Positions 8,175-16,676 of a stretch of DNA of 64,000 nucleotides are shown piece after piece. The stretch covers positions 1-64,000 of the forward strand of contig NZ_PNOR01000014.1 in NCBI RefSeq assembly GCF_002869765.1, in the 5' to 3' direction. The notes beneath the pieces are model-generated. The model saw only the letters and a program-made list of their open reading frames with translations. It had not been told where the DNA came from and did not search any database. The stretch is from Deinococcus planocerae (lineage in GTDB: Bacteria > Deinococcota > Deinococci > Deinococcales > Deinococcaceae). Positions within the stretch are counted from its first letter, which is position 1, and each line of letters begins with the position of its first letter. The position numbers and the translations under genes were made by a program.

Positions 8175-8639
8175 TCAGGGGAGCTGACAGTACCGGGAGG
8201 TCACTTCCCCCACGACCATATTGACGAAGGCGGGCAGCGTGGGGGCCTTCAGGACTACCCAGGCCGCGTCCTGGGAGAGCGTCAGGAGGAGCCGCTCGCT
8301 GTCCACGTCGAGGATGTTGATGCGGGCGTTGCCCACCCGGCTGGTCTGCGTCCCGTTGCTGCTGGTCCAGGCATCCACCCGGCCCTTGAGGACCACTGTG
8401 GCCTTCTCGATGAGCTGGTACTCGAAGTGCGGGTAGACCCGGTAGCCCCGGCTCTCCAGGGTCTCCTCCAGCGCGTTGCTGAAGTCGATGCCGTACTCCC
8501 CGTCAAAGAAGTGCTCGACCGCGATCCCCAGCACGGGGGTGGCATTGGGAGCGCACTGGGCGGTGGGCTGCTCCACCTTGAGCTGGGCGTGCGCGGTGGC
8601 GGTGAGCGCGAGGAGGGCCAGGGGGGTCAGGTGACGCAC
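8175..8639 (-). CDS. exported hypothetical protein
   Basis: 154 residues with a signal peptide (LTPLALLALTATAHA, cleavage after AHA) and a mixed alpha/beta mature part with one Cys near each end, consistent with a disulfide. No known domain. The start is GTG with no Shine-Dalgarno; TAGCCT 6 nt upstream suggests a leaderless transcript. It converges with the HigA-like gene, 11 bp away. Confidence 0.65.
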   Translation of the reverse strand: MRHLTPLALLALTATAHAQLKVEQPTAQCAPNATPVLGIAVEHFFDGEYGIDFSNALEETLESRGYRVYPHFEYQLIEKATVVLKGRVDAWTSSNGTQTSRVGNARINILDVDSERLLLTLSQDAAWVVLKAPTLPAFVNMVVGEVTSRYCQLP

Positions 8640-8645
8640 GCGGGC

Positions 8646-8651
8646 AGGCTA
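8646..8651 (-). promoter_or_regulatory. leaderless -10 element
   Basis: TAGCCT on the minus strand, 6 nt before the GTG at 8639, same layout as at 6145. Confidence 0.45.
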
Positions 8652-8694
8652 GCCGCCGGACTCTGACACGGTTGCTGCACCTGCCGGGGCGGCC

Positions 8695-9404
8695 CTACCG
8701 CTGCCGCAGATACCCGCCCCGGAGCAGGGCCTCGAAGTCCATCCCTTTGAAGGGCCTGCCGTTCAGGTAGCAGCGCCCGAAGGGGGCGCGCCGGAGGCGG
8801 TCGTGTCGCCCGATCACCCGGGTCGTCAGGCCGGGGAAGGGCTCCAGCCCCTCCGCCAGTCCCCACTCGTCCACCCACCGCCGGGCCTCCCCAGGGCGGC
8901 GAGGAAGCAGGGGGTACGGCTGGAACTCCTCCAGCAGCAGCATCCGGCCCACGAGGCTCCCGGTGACGTGCAGGGTGGGCCACTCCGGCGGGATCGCCTT
9001 GAGCAGGCGGTGAGTGCCCCGCAGCCGCACGGAGAAGTGCTTGCCCCCCAGCCGTTCCTGAAGACGTGCAAGATGACGAGCTGCTCGGAGAGGTCGACGC
9101 GGCGCAGCTTCCCCAACACGCTGAACCGCGTGCCGTTAGGGACGTAGGGCGGGGCCGCCCGCAGGTGCAGCACCCGGCTGGCGTCAATGAGGTGGCCCCA
9201 CATGTCTGTCCGGGGGACGGCGATCAGCGACACCCGTGTGCCCAGGGAAGCGCGGTCCTCCTCACGGAGCCCGATGGGGAGGCCCCCGATGAAAGTCTGC
9301 CCTTTCACCCCGGCACGCCGCCCCTCACCCAGCCACCCGGTGACGTGGAGCGCGGCGTGGTGGGTGACGAGCTGGGAACGTTGGGCAGGCTCCGGCAGGG
9401 GCAT
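8695..9404 (-). pseudogene. conserved hypothetical protein split by a frameshift
   Basis: Two overlapping minus-strand frames make one sensible protein of about 236 residues. The first runs from ATG 9404 (MPLPEPAQRSQ) to LVILHVF. The second continues QERLGGKHFSVRLRGTHRLL to the stop at 8695. Restoring one C near 9060 joins them. The N-terminal half has repeated beta-rich elements (ALHVTGW, TLHVTGS), which may be OB-like repeats. No family is recognised. It could be a sequencing error rather than a true mutation. Confidence 0.55.
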
Positions 9405-9499
9405 AAGCGGTGTGACAGTATCCCGCTCCCGTAAGAGCAAGAGCGCGTTGCCCTGTGGACCTGATGGAAGCTGCTTACAGCAAGTGCATGCCAGAGCGG

Positions 9500-9919
9500 T
9501 CATTGACGAGGCCACTTATCCCACCACAGCTCTAGCAGCAACAGTGCTACAGCCGCAGGAGGATCAATCCGCAATACTGCCCCCGCGATACCCAGGACGA
9601 GCTTTTTATACACTTCGTGCACAGCAGCGTCCTTTGTTACCATGTGCACAAGTGCCTCGCGCATTGCCGCGTGTGTTGCTTGTTGACCATCGACAAGACC
9701 ATTGCGCGCACGCTTGGTGGCTGCTGGACCTCCGACGAGCAGGATGAGTGGTGGAACTGCTATCAATAGCATTTCTAAAAATTCAAAGGCGGGTATGTGA
9801 CCGTCAGTCAGACGGTAAGTGGCCAACATGCCAATCAAACCCAGGCCCGAAAACACCCAAAACCCGCGTTGTTGCTCCAGGTCCGACATCGGTGCAGTCC
9901 ACCACGCGCGGCTCAACAT
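9500..9919 (-). CDS. small membrane protein
   Basis: 139 residues from ATG 9919, or 129 from the in-frame ATG at 9889. There are two transmembrane segments near the N-terminus (FWVFSGLGLIGMLATY and LEMLLIAVPPLILLV), a cytoplasmic helical stretch, and a third hydrophobic segment (AAVALLLLELWW) at the end. No domain recognised. Codon use is less GC-rich than its neighbours. Confidence 0.5.
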   Translation of the reverse strand: MLSRAWWTAPMSDLEQQRGFWVFSGLGLIGMLATYRLTDGHIPAFEFLEMLLIAVPPLILLVGGPAATKRARNGLVDGQQATHAAMREALVHMVTKDAAVHEVYKKLVLGIAGAVLRIDPPAAVALLLLELWWDKWPRQ

Positions 9920-9981
9920 ACCCCCCCTACGCTGGGGATGATCTTAAGGTTCCCGGATATAAAAGGCGCTTTCTGGTGGGG

Positions 9982-10484
9982 TCAGGCGGCAGGGCGGCTC
10001 CCCACACTCCGCCACTCCCACGATCTGAGCCGGTCGAGCAACCTGGCTCGCCCCAGCGCCGCGTTCACCACGGCGGCAGGCTCCCTAGGCGGGGTGCCGC
10101 CCGTGGAGAGGTCGTGCTCCACGTCCTTCAGCACACGGGCCAGCACGACGGCCACGTCATCCACCAGGGACTCCCCGGCGTCGAGGCCCGCGTCAGGTTC
10201 CAGAGCAGCTTCCTCCAAAAGCCCAGGGCGTCCGCCCCGTCCCCAAAGGCCGCTGCCAACCTGCGCGCCTGCCTGTCCACGATGGCCCCCCGCTCATGGC
10301 GCTTGACCCGCGCCGCGTCGCCCAGCTCCCAGACGACCTCCAACCCCTGGCTGGGGGCGGCCCGGACAGTCAGTGTCTCGGTACTACCTTGCGGCAAAAA
10401 CAGGGTTTTCGCCCAGGCAACCAGCTCGTTCAGCGTGACGGCGGGGCGCGGGCTTTTCTGCGTGGCTCCCCTCCTCGTCAGGAT
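9982..10484 (-). pseudogene. frameshifted hypothetical protein
   Basis: Two minus-strand frames appear to be parts of one helical protein. The first contains TLNELVAWAKTLFLPQGS and ELGDAARVKRHERGAIVDRQ. After a shift near 10200 the second continues AGESLVDDVAVVLARVLKDVEHDL. No ATG/GTG/TTG start is seen for the upstream part, whose frame begins after a TGA near 10490. Function unknown. I regard it as decayed. Confidence 0.4.
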
Positions 10485-10689
10485 TTCTCAACTGTCAGGC
10501 AGTCTCTTTCTTGCTCTTCCGGCCCTTTAGGAAACGCTGCACGGGCCACCCGGGCAGTGTCTCTGGGAATCCCACTGAGGAATTCAAGTCTTAAGCTCAT
10601 AGCCCAGTGTGCGTTCCGCCGCCCAATTCGTCACCAGTATCGAATCTTGTCCGCTCCCTAACTTCCGCTACCCTAAGACCGACGAGGTG

Positions 10690-11119
10690 TGGGCCGTGCC
10701 GAACGCAGAACCACAGGTCCCAAATCCGTTGTACCTGCTCGACTGCGACCTGAAGCCGGAGGAGGTACGCCGTGAGTATCTAGCGCTCTGGACTTATCTC
10801 CAGCAGGGCGTGGCCTGGACGTCAGCGCCCGGTATCTGCGCGCCAGCCGCTCCCTCTAATACGGTCAGGAGCGCCGCCCGCCGTCTTTCTGCTGCTCTGC
10901 TCGAAGGAGCGGTTGAGACGAGCGCTGATGGGACTGCCCGAGCTGCGGCGCGTGGTGTGGTAGGCCCTGAACACCCTCGGGCCTGCGCTGCTCAAGGGCG
11001 AGGGCCGGGTGTACGGGGGAGGCCTGCACAAGCTGGAGCCCCGCGAACTGGCGAATGCGCCAGTGGCCGCCCTCCAGGCGTTGCTGGAGGCTGCCCCGGA
11101 GATGGCCCCGCTGCCCTAG
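10690..11119 (+). pseudogene. adenine-specific DNA methyltransferase, C-terminal fossil
   Basis: Three frames in succession recover the C-terminal region of an Eco57I/TaqI-type class I methyltransferase. The first reads YLLDCDLKPEEVRREYLALWTYLQQGV. The second reads DVSARYLRASRSL-stop-YGQERRPP (relatives have PWY.QERRPP). The third reads VFLLLCSKERL...VVW-stop-ALNTLGPALLKGEG, then VYGGGLHKLEPRELANAP, ending in TAG at 11117-11119. At least two frameshifts and two in-frame stops make it non-functional. The catalytic domain is absent. It directly precedes an intact HNH nuclease gene. Confidence 0.75.
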
Positions 11120-11165
11120 GAGCGAGAGGACGTCCGGCAACGGCACGAACGGGCCAGGAGAACAG

Positions 11166-11570
11166 GTGAAGCGGCGCAAGACGTACAGGAAGGTGCGGGA
11201 CAGGGCGACCGGACGGTCGGTCCTCCTCCACCGCAGGCTCGCGGCCGAGATGCTGGGCCGCCCCCTGTTGTCTGGAGAGATCGTCCACCACCGCGACGGA
11301 AACAGCACCAACAACGCCCGGGAGAACCTGCTGGTGCTGCCCAGCCAGCGCTACCACGCCCACGTGGAGTACCACCTGCGCTGCGAAAAGCGGGGGATGT
11401 CCAGCCTCTTCCCCGAGCTGCTCAGCAGCGTGAAGGAGGAAAGGCCGGGCACCCTGTTCGAGGGTGTGCTGCCGCATCAGGAGGGAGCTTCGCGTCTCGC
11501 TCGGCGCGAACATCAGCAAAGGACGCACTCTCCCCTCCGTGATGACCCCCGGCAGCGCTCATGGGGCTGA
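11166..11570 (+). CDS. HNH endonuclease
   Basis: 134 residues from a GTG with AGGAG 6 nt upstream. The HNH signature is clear: VLLHRRLAAEMLGRPL, then EIVHHRDGNSTNNARENLLVL and a final HAHVEYH. The HH, Asn and His are positioned as in phage- and restriction-type HNH_3 nucleases that use one metal ion. The C-terminal 50 residues are low-complexity and polar and may run past the true domain. Its place right after a methyltransferase fossil suggests the nuclease half of a broken restriction-modification system, now without its protective partner. Confidence 0.8.
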   Translation: MKRRKTYRKVRDRATGRSVLLHRRLAAEMLGRPLLSGEIVHHRDGNSTNNARENLLVLPSQRYHAHVEYHLRCEKRGMSSLFPELLSSVKEERPGTLFEGVLPHQEGASRLARREHQQRTHSPLRDDPRQRSWG

Positions 11571-11701
11571 GACAAGATGCAGAGATTTTAGTACGCCAAG
11601 GAAAAAGCACGTGCGTGACGCGCTTTCTTGGAGCAGGACGTTACAGACATGTCCCCCAGCCGATGTTCGGGCATGATGCAGGCGACCCGTCGAGATACGC
11701 G

Positions 11702-12574
11702 TCAGGACTGGAAATAATGCCCCTCGTCTAGGTCGGCGATCAGGCCAGGGTGAGTCGGCTGCCAGCCGAGTCCCTCGCGCGTCCAGGTGCTGCTGGTGGG
11801 CAGGTCCCGCCCGAAGAACGCGCCGAGCCAGCCGAAGTGCGCTTGCGCCTCCTCCGGGCTCTTCGAGACCACGGGCAGGTTGAGCTGTCGCCCGATGGCC
11901 GAAGCGATCTCGCGGGTCGGCACGCCTTCCTCGGCCACGGCGTGGTAGCGCGCCCCGGCCTGCCCGCCCTCCAACGCCAATCGGACCGCGCGGGCCGCGT
12001 CCAGGCGGTGCACGGCGGGCCAGCGGCCCTGTCCATCCCCGATGTAGGCCGACACGCCCTGCTGCTGGGCAATGGTGATGAGCTGGGCGACGAGGCCGTG
12101 GTCGCCCGGGCCGTGGACGGTCGGCGGATACCGCATCACCACCCCGCGCACGCCCCGCTCTGCTGCCGCAAGCGCTGCCACCTCCGACTGGAGGCGTGGC
12201 ATCGCACCCGGGTCACCCGCATCATGCTCGGTACGACCGGCCATCCCCGACGAGATGATGAGCGGGTGCCCAGTGCCCTCCAGGGCTGAAACCAGCGCCC
12301 GGACGGCGGTGAGGTCCGTTGCGGCGGCCCCGACCATGTCCGAGAAGTCGTGGGTGTAGGCGGTGTGCACCACGCCCTCGCTCTGTCGGGCGCCCGCCGC
12401 GAGGCTCTCCGGGTCCGCCAGGTCACCGCGCTGCACCTCCACGCCCTGTTGGCGGAGCCGGTCGGCGCTGGCGTCGCCGCGGGCCAGGCCCAACACCTCA
12501 TGTCCCGCTCCCAGCAGTTCCTGCACGACCGCTGACCCGATCCATCCTGTAGCCCCTGTCACGAAAACTCGCAT
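11702..12574 (-). CDS. NAD(P)-binding SDR-family epimerase/reductase
   Basis: 290 residues. An extended-SDR Rossmann fold begins with RVFVTGATGWIGSAVV (TGxxGxxG) and a GLARGDAS cofactor-specificity loop. Further elements are VVHTAYTHDF, ISSGMAG and MRYPPTVHGPGDHG. The usual catalytic Tyr-x3-Lys is not evident, as in several NmrA/YwnB-like atypical members. GAGAGGAG before ATG 12574 fixes the start, 18 nt inside the longest frame. It is divergent from the AraC-type regulator at 12697, which likely controls it. Substrate unknown. Confidence 0.8.
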   Translation of the reverse strand: MRVFVTGATGWIGSAVVQELLGAGHEVLGLARGDASADRLRQQGVEVQRGDLADPESLAAGARQSEGVVHTAYTHDFSDMVGAAATDLTAVRALVSALEGTGHPLIISSGMAGRTEHDAGDPGAMPRLQSEVAALAAAERGVRGVVMRYPPTVHGPGDHGLVAQLITIAQQQGVSAYIGDGQGRWPAVHRLDAARAVRLALEGGQAGARYHAVAEEGVPTREIASAIGRQLNLPVVSKSPEEAQAHFGWLGAFFGRDLPTSSTWTREGLGWQPTHPGLIADLDEGHYFQS

Positions 12575-12696
12575 GTTCTGTGCTCCTCTCAACGTGGGGA
12601 CGGCGTTCCCCGTCCTGCCGGGTCAGGATAGGCGGCGGCTTTCGGACGGTCCATGCGTTAGAGTCCGCATTATGTTTGTGATCGTCCGGGAGCAGT

Positions 12697-13659
12697 GTGG
12701 ACCCGCTGTCTGAGGTCTTGGCCCTGCTGAAGCCAGAGCAGTATCTGGCCCGGGGCTTCGAGGTCCGCGGTGACTGGTGTATCCAGTTTCCCGCGCACGG
12801 AGGCATCAAGTGTTACGCCGTCCTGCGCGGGAGCTGCTGGCTGGCGGTGGACGGGGTGCCGGAGGCGGTGCGGTTGGGGGCGGGCGACTGCTTCCTGCTG
12901 CCGGGCGGGCGGCCCTTTCGGCTGGCGAGCGACTTGGCGTTGCCCGCCGTGGAGGTCGAGGTCCACAAGGCGCGGAAGGCGGAGCGCGGCTCGGTTATGT
13001 CGGGGAGCAATGAGGTAGCGATGGTCGGCAGTTATTTCGCCCTGTCAGGGCCGCAGGGGCGTCTGCTGCTGGACGCGCTGCCCCCCATCGTGTATCTGGA
13101 GCAGGCGTCCGAACAGGCCGCGCTCCGCTGGTGTATCGAACGGATGGAGCAGGAACTGCGCGAGGGGCTACCCGGTGGCTCCCTGCTGGCCGAACACCTC
13201 GCACATATGATGCTGCTCCAGGCGCTGCGGCTGCACCTCAGCCGGGCTGGGCCGGGCGGGGTCGGCTGGCTCTCTGCCCTGGCGGACCGCAAGATGAGTG
13301 CCGCCATCGGGGTCATGCACGCCGACCCCGCCCACCGCTGGACAGTGGGGGAACTGGCCGGACGGGTGGGCCTCTCGCGCTCGACCTTTGCCGAGCGCTT
13401 CAAGACCACGGTGGGCGAGGCGCCGCTCTCGTACCTGACGCGCTGGCGGATGCTGCTGGCCGCCGACCGACTCACCACGGGTGGTGAGCCAGTCTCGCGG
13501 ATTGCGCTGTCGCTCGGCTACGATTCAGAGGGTGCGTTCAGCACGGCCTTCAAGCGGGTGATGGGGTGCGCACCGCGCCGGTACGGGCGCGAGCAGGAAC
13601 CGCAGGACAGGGGCGGAGGGCACGCCGCCGTGCGGCACGTTGCTCGGTCCGGGGCATGA
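12697..13659 (+). CDS. AraC-family transcriptional regulator
   Basis: 320 residues. The N-terminal cupin-type sensor (AraC_binding_2/cupin_6 style: GGIKCYAVLRGSCWLAVDG, GDCFLLPGGRPF) spans about 1-170. The C-terminal double HTH is at about 200-300, with WTVGELAGRVGLSRSTFAERFKTTVG and VSRIALSLGYDSEGAFSTAFKRVMGCAPRRY. It starts at GTG 12697 with GGGAG upstream. The 122-bp gap to the divergent epimerase gene should hold both promoters. AraC/cupin_6 regulators next to an SDR gene commonly activate or repress that gene in response to small molecules. Confidence 0.85.
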   Translation: MDPLSEVLALLKPEQYLARGFEVRGDWCIQFPAHGGIKCYAVLRGSCWLAVDGVPEAVRLGAGDCFLLPGGRPFRLASDLALPAVEVEVHKARKAERGSVMSGSNEVAMVGSYFALSGPQGRLLLDALPPIVYLEQASEQAALRWCIERMEQELREGLPGGSLLAEHLAHMMLLQALRLHLSRAGPGGVGWLSALADRKMSAAIGVMHADPAHRWTVGELAGRVGLSRSTFAERFKTTVGEAPLSYLTRWRMLLAADRLTTGGEPVSRIALSLGYDSEGAFSTAFKRVMGCAPRRYGREQEPQDRGGGHAAVRHVARSGA

Positions 13660-13720
13660 CCAGGGGTGTCAAATTAAGGCAAAGCTGTTGTGAGATCAAC
13701 AAGACGGGGTGAGGAGTGGG

Positions 13721-13745
13721 AAAAGCGCGGCTGGGCCGCGCTTTT
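13721..13745 (+). terminator. intrinsic terminator of the AraC-type gene
   Basis: Perfect 11-bp stem AAAAGCGCGGC/GCCGCGCTTTT with a TGG loop and a T-rich end, 60 bp after the regulator stop. It also rules out a start at 13716 for the next gene. Confidence 0.85.
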
Positions 13746-13831
13746 CTCCTTAACGTACTAAAATTTCTGCATCTTGTCCTCTCCCCCTCATGGTCAACCC
13801 AGAAGGAGCAGACGTTCTCAACTTCTGCCTT

Positions 13832-13837
13832 TAAGAT
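13832..13837 (+). promoter_or_regulatory. leaderless -10 element
   Basis: TAAGAT ends 7 nt before the ATG at 13845, which decides between the two nearby Met codons (13836 would lie inside the element). Confidence 0.5.
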
Positions 13838-13844
13838 GACGGCT

Positions 13845-14306
13845 ATGCCTTACACGACGCTGAGCGAACAGATGAAGAACCTTTCGAACCCGCAACGGAG
13901 CGACGCTTTTGTCAAGCAACTGCGGGAAGCAGTACGAAACGGCGAGTTCGAGGCGGCACAATTGCCCCAGCGGGTGACGCTTCCCAAGACGTTTCGCAAG
14001 CGTGGAAGCGATGAAACCGCGACCCGGGAGACGCGGGAGATGGTCATTGAGCTGACGCCTGAGTACGAGGCTTGGTTCGAACGGGTCAATGGCGAACTGG
14101 CGGCCAGTCCGGCGCGCGGCGCGAAGGTGAGGCCCAGCGTGGAGGCCATCGAGTCGGGGCAACTGGATTTCAGGGCCCTGGCTGAGGAAACCCGCCGCCG
14201 GATGCAGTCGAGTTTCGAGAAGGGGCAGACGCTCGGGAAGTCGCGGGCCCAGAGCCGGGGCACTGCCCAGGCCAAACCCAGACGCGGACGTACCTCCAAG
14301 AAGTGA
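13845..14306 (+). CDS. hypothetical protein, charged and helical
   Basis: 153 residues from ATG 13845. The product is soluble and highly charged, with an N-terminal helical part (MPYTTLSEQMKNLSNPQRSD), a central segment EMVIELTPEYEAWFERVNGEL, and a strongly basic tail (RAQSRGTAQAKPRRGRTSKK) that could bind nucleic acid. No family recognised. Codon use is less GC-biased than its neighbours, and it sits alone between two strong hairpins. Confidence 0.6.
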   Translation: MPYTTLSEQMKNLSNPQRSDAFVKQLREAVRNGEFEAAQLPQRVTLPKTFRKRGSDETATRETREMVIELTPEYEAWFERVNGELAASPARGAKVRPSVEAIESGQLDFRALAEETRRRMQSSFEKGQTLGKSRAQSRGTAQAKPRRGRTSKK

Positions 14307-14577
14307 GTGATCGATGGGGGAACCGGCGCCTGCTGGTTTCCCCTTGCAGGGCCAGGTGCAGATGCGGCGAAAAGCCTCTGGCGGTCCTTGCGGCGCCAGG
14401 GGCGACCCTCCGACTTCACCTGATCGGTTGTTGTGGGACAGCCCCACCGTACTTGGGAAAGATCAAGACGGTGTGCAGGTGAGTTCAAGGTGGAACTTAC
14501 GGGCTTGCGTCCTCCCTGCGCCCGCCTACCCCGTCAAACTCGTTTCCGTCGAGCCCTGGACGGAGGCCTAGGCACAA

Positions 14578-14610
14578 GGACGCGAGGCGCTCGAAAAGCG
14601 CCTCGCGTCC
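14578..14610. terminator. perfect 14-bp hairpin between convergent genes
   Basis: GGACGCGAGGCGCT and AGCGCCTCGCGTCC form a perfect stem with a CGAAA loop. It lies between the convergent genes ending at 14306 (+) and 14674 (-), so it probably serves both as terminator, although no long T run follows. The rest of 14307-14673 shows no gene. Confidence 0.65.
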
Positions 14611-14673
14611 AGTGGTCGGCGGGGCCCCGTCTGCCGGAACCTCTGGTGACCCGGTGCCAGTTCTTCCCTTTCG

Positions 14674-15615
14674 CTATTCCAGCGTCTGCCGCAGGAGGCG
14701 CGCGTCTCCGCCGACGAAGAGCAGACCGTCCAGTCCCCTGACCCCGTACTGGGCCTCCGGCTGCCAGCACACCGGCCGTCCCCCCGTCTCCCGCGCCTGG
14801 TGGTGGAGCTGCTTCTGGACCCCCGCCTTCTCGTCCCGCCCCAGGTACAGCACCCCGTCGTGCAGGCTCGGCTCCCCCCGGTGGCTTTTGACGTCCACGC
14901 TGAAGAGCTGCCCGTCCGGTCGAGTGAGCAAGGCGTCCACGTCCCCCCCCGTACGCATCATCAACCCCTTGCGAATCCGCCAGCCCGCGAACACCCCGTC
15001 GAGCTGTCCCAACGCCTGCGCTTCCACCTGCCGTCCCCGCTGCCTCGCGGCGTTCTCCCCGGCCAGCGCCTCATCCCAGAAAGCCACCTGCTCGGCGAGC
15101 TGTGGCAGCCCCCCGGAGAACACCACCTCGTCCTCCTGCATGAGGGGCGCGCCGCCGCCCTGCCCCACGTGCAGGACCCGGGCGTCCTCGTGACGGGCGG
15201 CTTGAAGCTGCTCTGGCATCGAGACCCACTGCCCTGGTGTGACGGTCTGCCCCGGCGCGAGGGGATACAGGTGATAGGTGGCTCCCTGGGGACTGCCCAG
15301 CCGCACGCCGCCAGTCGGCAGGGAGGTGTAGGTGTACCCACCGCCGAGGCGGGGACCCAACCCACTCTGGAAAGTCCGCAGGCGGTCCTGAGCCAGCAAC
15401 ACCGGGCCAACGGTGCGGCGGTGACGTTGCCAGCCCTGCCAGCCGCGCCAGGCAATCCATAGCCAGAGCAACAGCCACATGAACTGCCCCAGGCGATAGC
15501 CGAGGAAGTCAGCCGTGTCGCTGGGCGGCGAGCGGAACAGCCCGATGGGGAAGAACAGGATCAGCAGCGCGATCACCACGAGGTCGCGGAAGCGCAACAG
15601 GCGAGGGGTGGGCAT
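14674..15615 (-). CDS. membrane-anchored NERD (nuclease-related) domain protein
   Basis: 313 residues from ATG 15615 (GAGG just upstream; longer starts lack a site). Two transmembrane helices near the N-terminus (LVVIALLILFFPIGLF and FMWLLLWLWIAW) precede a cytoplasmic part. The C-terminal third (about 205-300) is a NERD/restriction-like fold: GWRIRK, DVDALL, then FSVDVKSHRG, matching the GDxD...xVxxK pattern of PD-(D/E)XK enzymes. NERD proteins are thought to act on nucleic acids. A membrane tether suggests a role at DNA entry or surface-linked processing. The gene downstream is of unknown function. Confidence 0.7.
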   Translation of the reverse strand: MPTPRLLRFRDLVVIALLILFFPIGLFRSPPSDTADFLGYRLGQFMWLLLWLWIAWRGWQGWQRHRRTVGPVLLAQDRLRTFQSGLGPRLGGGYTYTSLPTGGVRLGSPQGATYHLYPLAPGQTVTPGQWVSMPEQLQAARHEDARVLHVGQGGGAPLMQEDEVVFSGGLPQLAEQVAFWDEALAGENAARQRGRQVEAQALGQLDGVFAGWRIRKGLMMRTGGDVDALLTRPDGQLFSVDVKSHRGEPSLHDGVLYLGRDEKAGVQKQLHHQARETGGRPVCWQPEAQYGVRGLDGLLFVGGDARLLRQTLE

Positions 15616-15707
15616 CGGGAACCTCGGGGAGGACGGGAGGGGTCGCACAGGGGGGGGGAGCTTTCCCCATGACGTTTTGGGGCGGGCCGAACCAGGCGCG
15701 CTGTGAT

Positions 15708-16214
15708 CTAGAGGCGCTGGACTTCCTGGGTCAGGACGTAATCCCGGTTGAAGGCCAGGAAAGTGCCGTCCTTGTCGAGGGGCAGGCGGGTGAGCATCAG
15801 GGCCTGGATCTGGGCCACCAGCTTGACCAGGCGCAGATGGCGCCAGGACTCGGGCTCGCGTCGGGAGGTGAGTTGCCCGGCGAGGGTCCGGAACGAGGGG
15901 TCGTGGGTGGCGAGGTAGATCACGACGTTGCTCAGCTCCTGGACCAGGACGATGCCGCCGGGGCCATGGGGGGAGTACAGCAGCCCGATCAGCGGGTGCG
16001 GACCGGTGTGCAGCAGGAAGGTCGGCGTCTGGCCCCGGTCGAGCTGGGCCTGGGTGTCGGCCAGGAGGTGCCCGACGAGCACGGGGACGAGGCGTGCGTA
16101 GGTGGGACGGTCCTCCGGATAGATGAACGCCGGGAGTTCTTGAAGGAGGGTGGCGGCCGTGAAGTCGATCTGGCGTTGGAGGTCAGCCAGGGTGAGCGTC
16201 GAGGCCGGGCTCAC
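15708..16214 (-). CDS. hypothetical protein
   Basis: 168 residues, soluble, no signal peptide. It starts at GTG 16214, overlapping the stop of a small upstream frame (GTGA), which suggests coupling. Segments such as GLLYSPHGPGGIVLVQELSNVVIYLATHDPSF have regular alternating hydrophobicity, but no domain is recognised. It follows two other small minus-strand genes and precedes the NERD protein gene in the same direction. Confidence 0.6.
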   Translation of the reverse strand: MSPASTLTLADLQRQIDFTAATLLQELPAFIYPEDRPTYARLVPVLVGHLLADTQAQLDRGQTPTFLLHTGPHPLIGLLYSPHGPGGIVLVQELSNVVIYLATHDPSFRTLAGQLTSRREPESWRHLRLVKLVAQIQALMLTRLPLDKDGTFLAFNRDYVLTQEVQRL

Positions 16215-16408
16215 AGGAGCAGGCCCTTCGAGGTCCGAATGGCTGCAACGAGGTGATCGGAGTCATGCGCGGAGAGAGGGTATGGGACGGTGAACACGCA
16301 CGAACCTCCTGGCCTCTCACGAGACGGAGCAAGCTCAGCCTGTGCAAACGCGGTCACGGGGCGTTGCCCGGGAAACGAAGTGGGGTGGAGGGGCCCGGCG
16401 GGCAGCAT
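16211..16408 (-). CDS. small hypothetical ORF
   Basis: 65-residue frame starting 7 nt after the preceding small gene and overlapping the next start by 4 bp. Its C-terminal half (YPLSAHDSDHLVAAIRTSKGLLL) looks protein-like, but codon bias is only moderate and no homology is recognised. It may be an extension or leader of the 168-residue protein rather than a separate gene. Confidence 0.3.
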   Translation of the reverse strand: MLPAGPLHPTSFPGQRPVTAFAQAELAPSRERPGGSCVFTVPYPLSAHDSDHLVAAIRTSKGLLL

Positions 16409-16414
16409 CCAGAC

Positions 16415-16615
16415 CTACCAGCTCAAATGCCCGCGAGCCTCGGCCCTCCTGACTGCGGCCTCCAGCGCCCGTTTTCGCCGGAGCATCGCGGCCGTGCGCG
16501 GGAACGTCGGCTGTTCCTGGGCCATCCACGTGAGCTGCCCGGGCAGTTCTCCCAAGACGAGAGAGACAGTCGCCCGGATCTTCTGTTGCCTGGGGTCCGT
16601 GTGGGTCAGGGGCAT
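16415..16615 (-). CDS. small hypothetical protein
   Basis: 66 residues from ATG 16615 with an AGGAAGGG-type site upstream. Helical, with a basic middle (AAMLRRKRALEAAVRRAEARG) and high GC3, so probably real. No homology recognised. It is the first gene of a small minus-strand set running to 15708. Confidence 0.45.
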   Translation of the reverse strand: MPLTHTDPRQQKIRATVSLVLGELPGQLTWMAQEQPTFPRTAAMLRRKRALEAAVRRAEARGHLSW

Positions 16616-16676
16616 GGCGGGAGGCCCTTCCTGCGCGCGCGGCACTCACGCGGGCGGTGAGGTCCGGGCACGCGGC

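Noticed and set aside
10609..11169. A 186-codon + strand frame read as one gene
   Set aside because: Its first part is methyltransferase sequence, but after about 10815 the homology moves to other frames, so the long frame is an artefact.
13716..13844. Longer N-terminus for the hypothetical protein at 13845
   Set aside because: The start would lie before and inside a strong terminator hairpin, and a TAAGAT leaderless box points to 13845.
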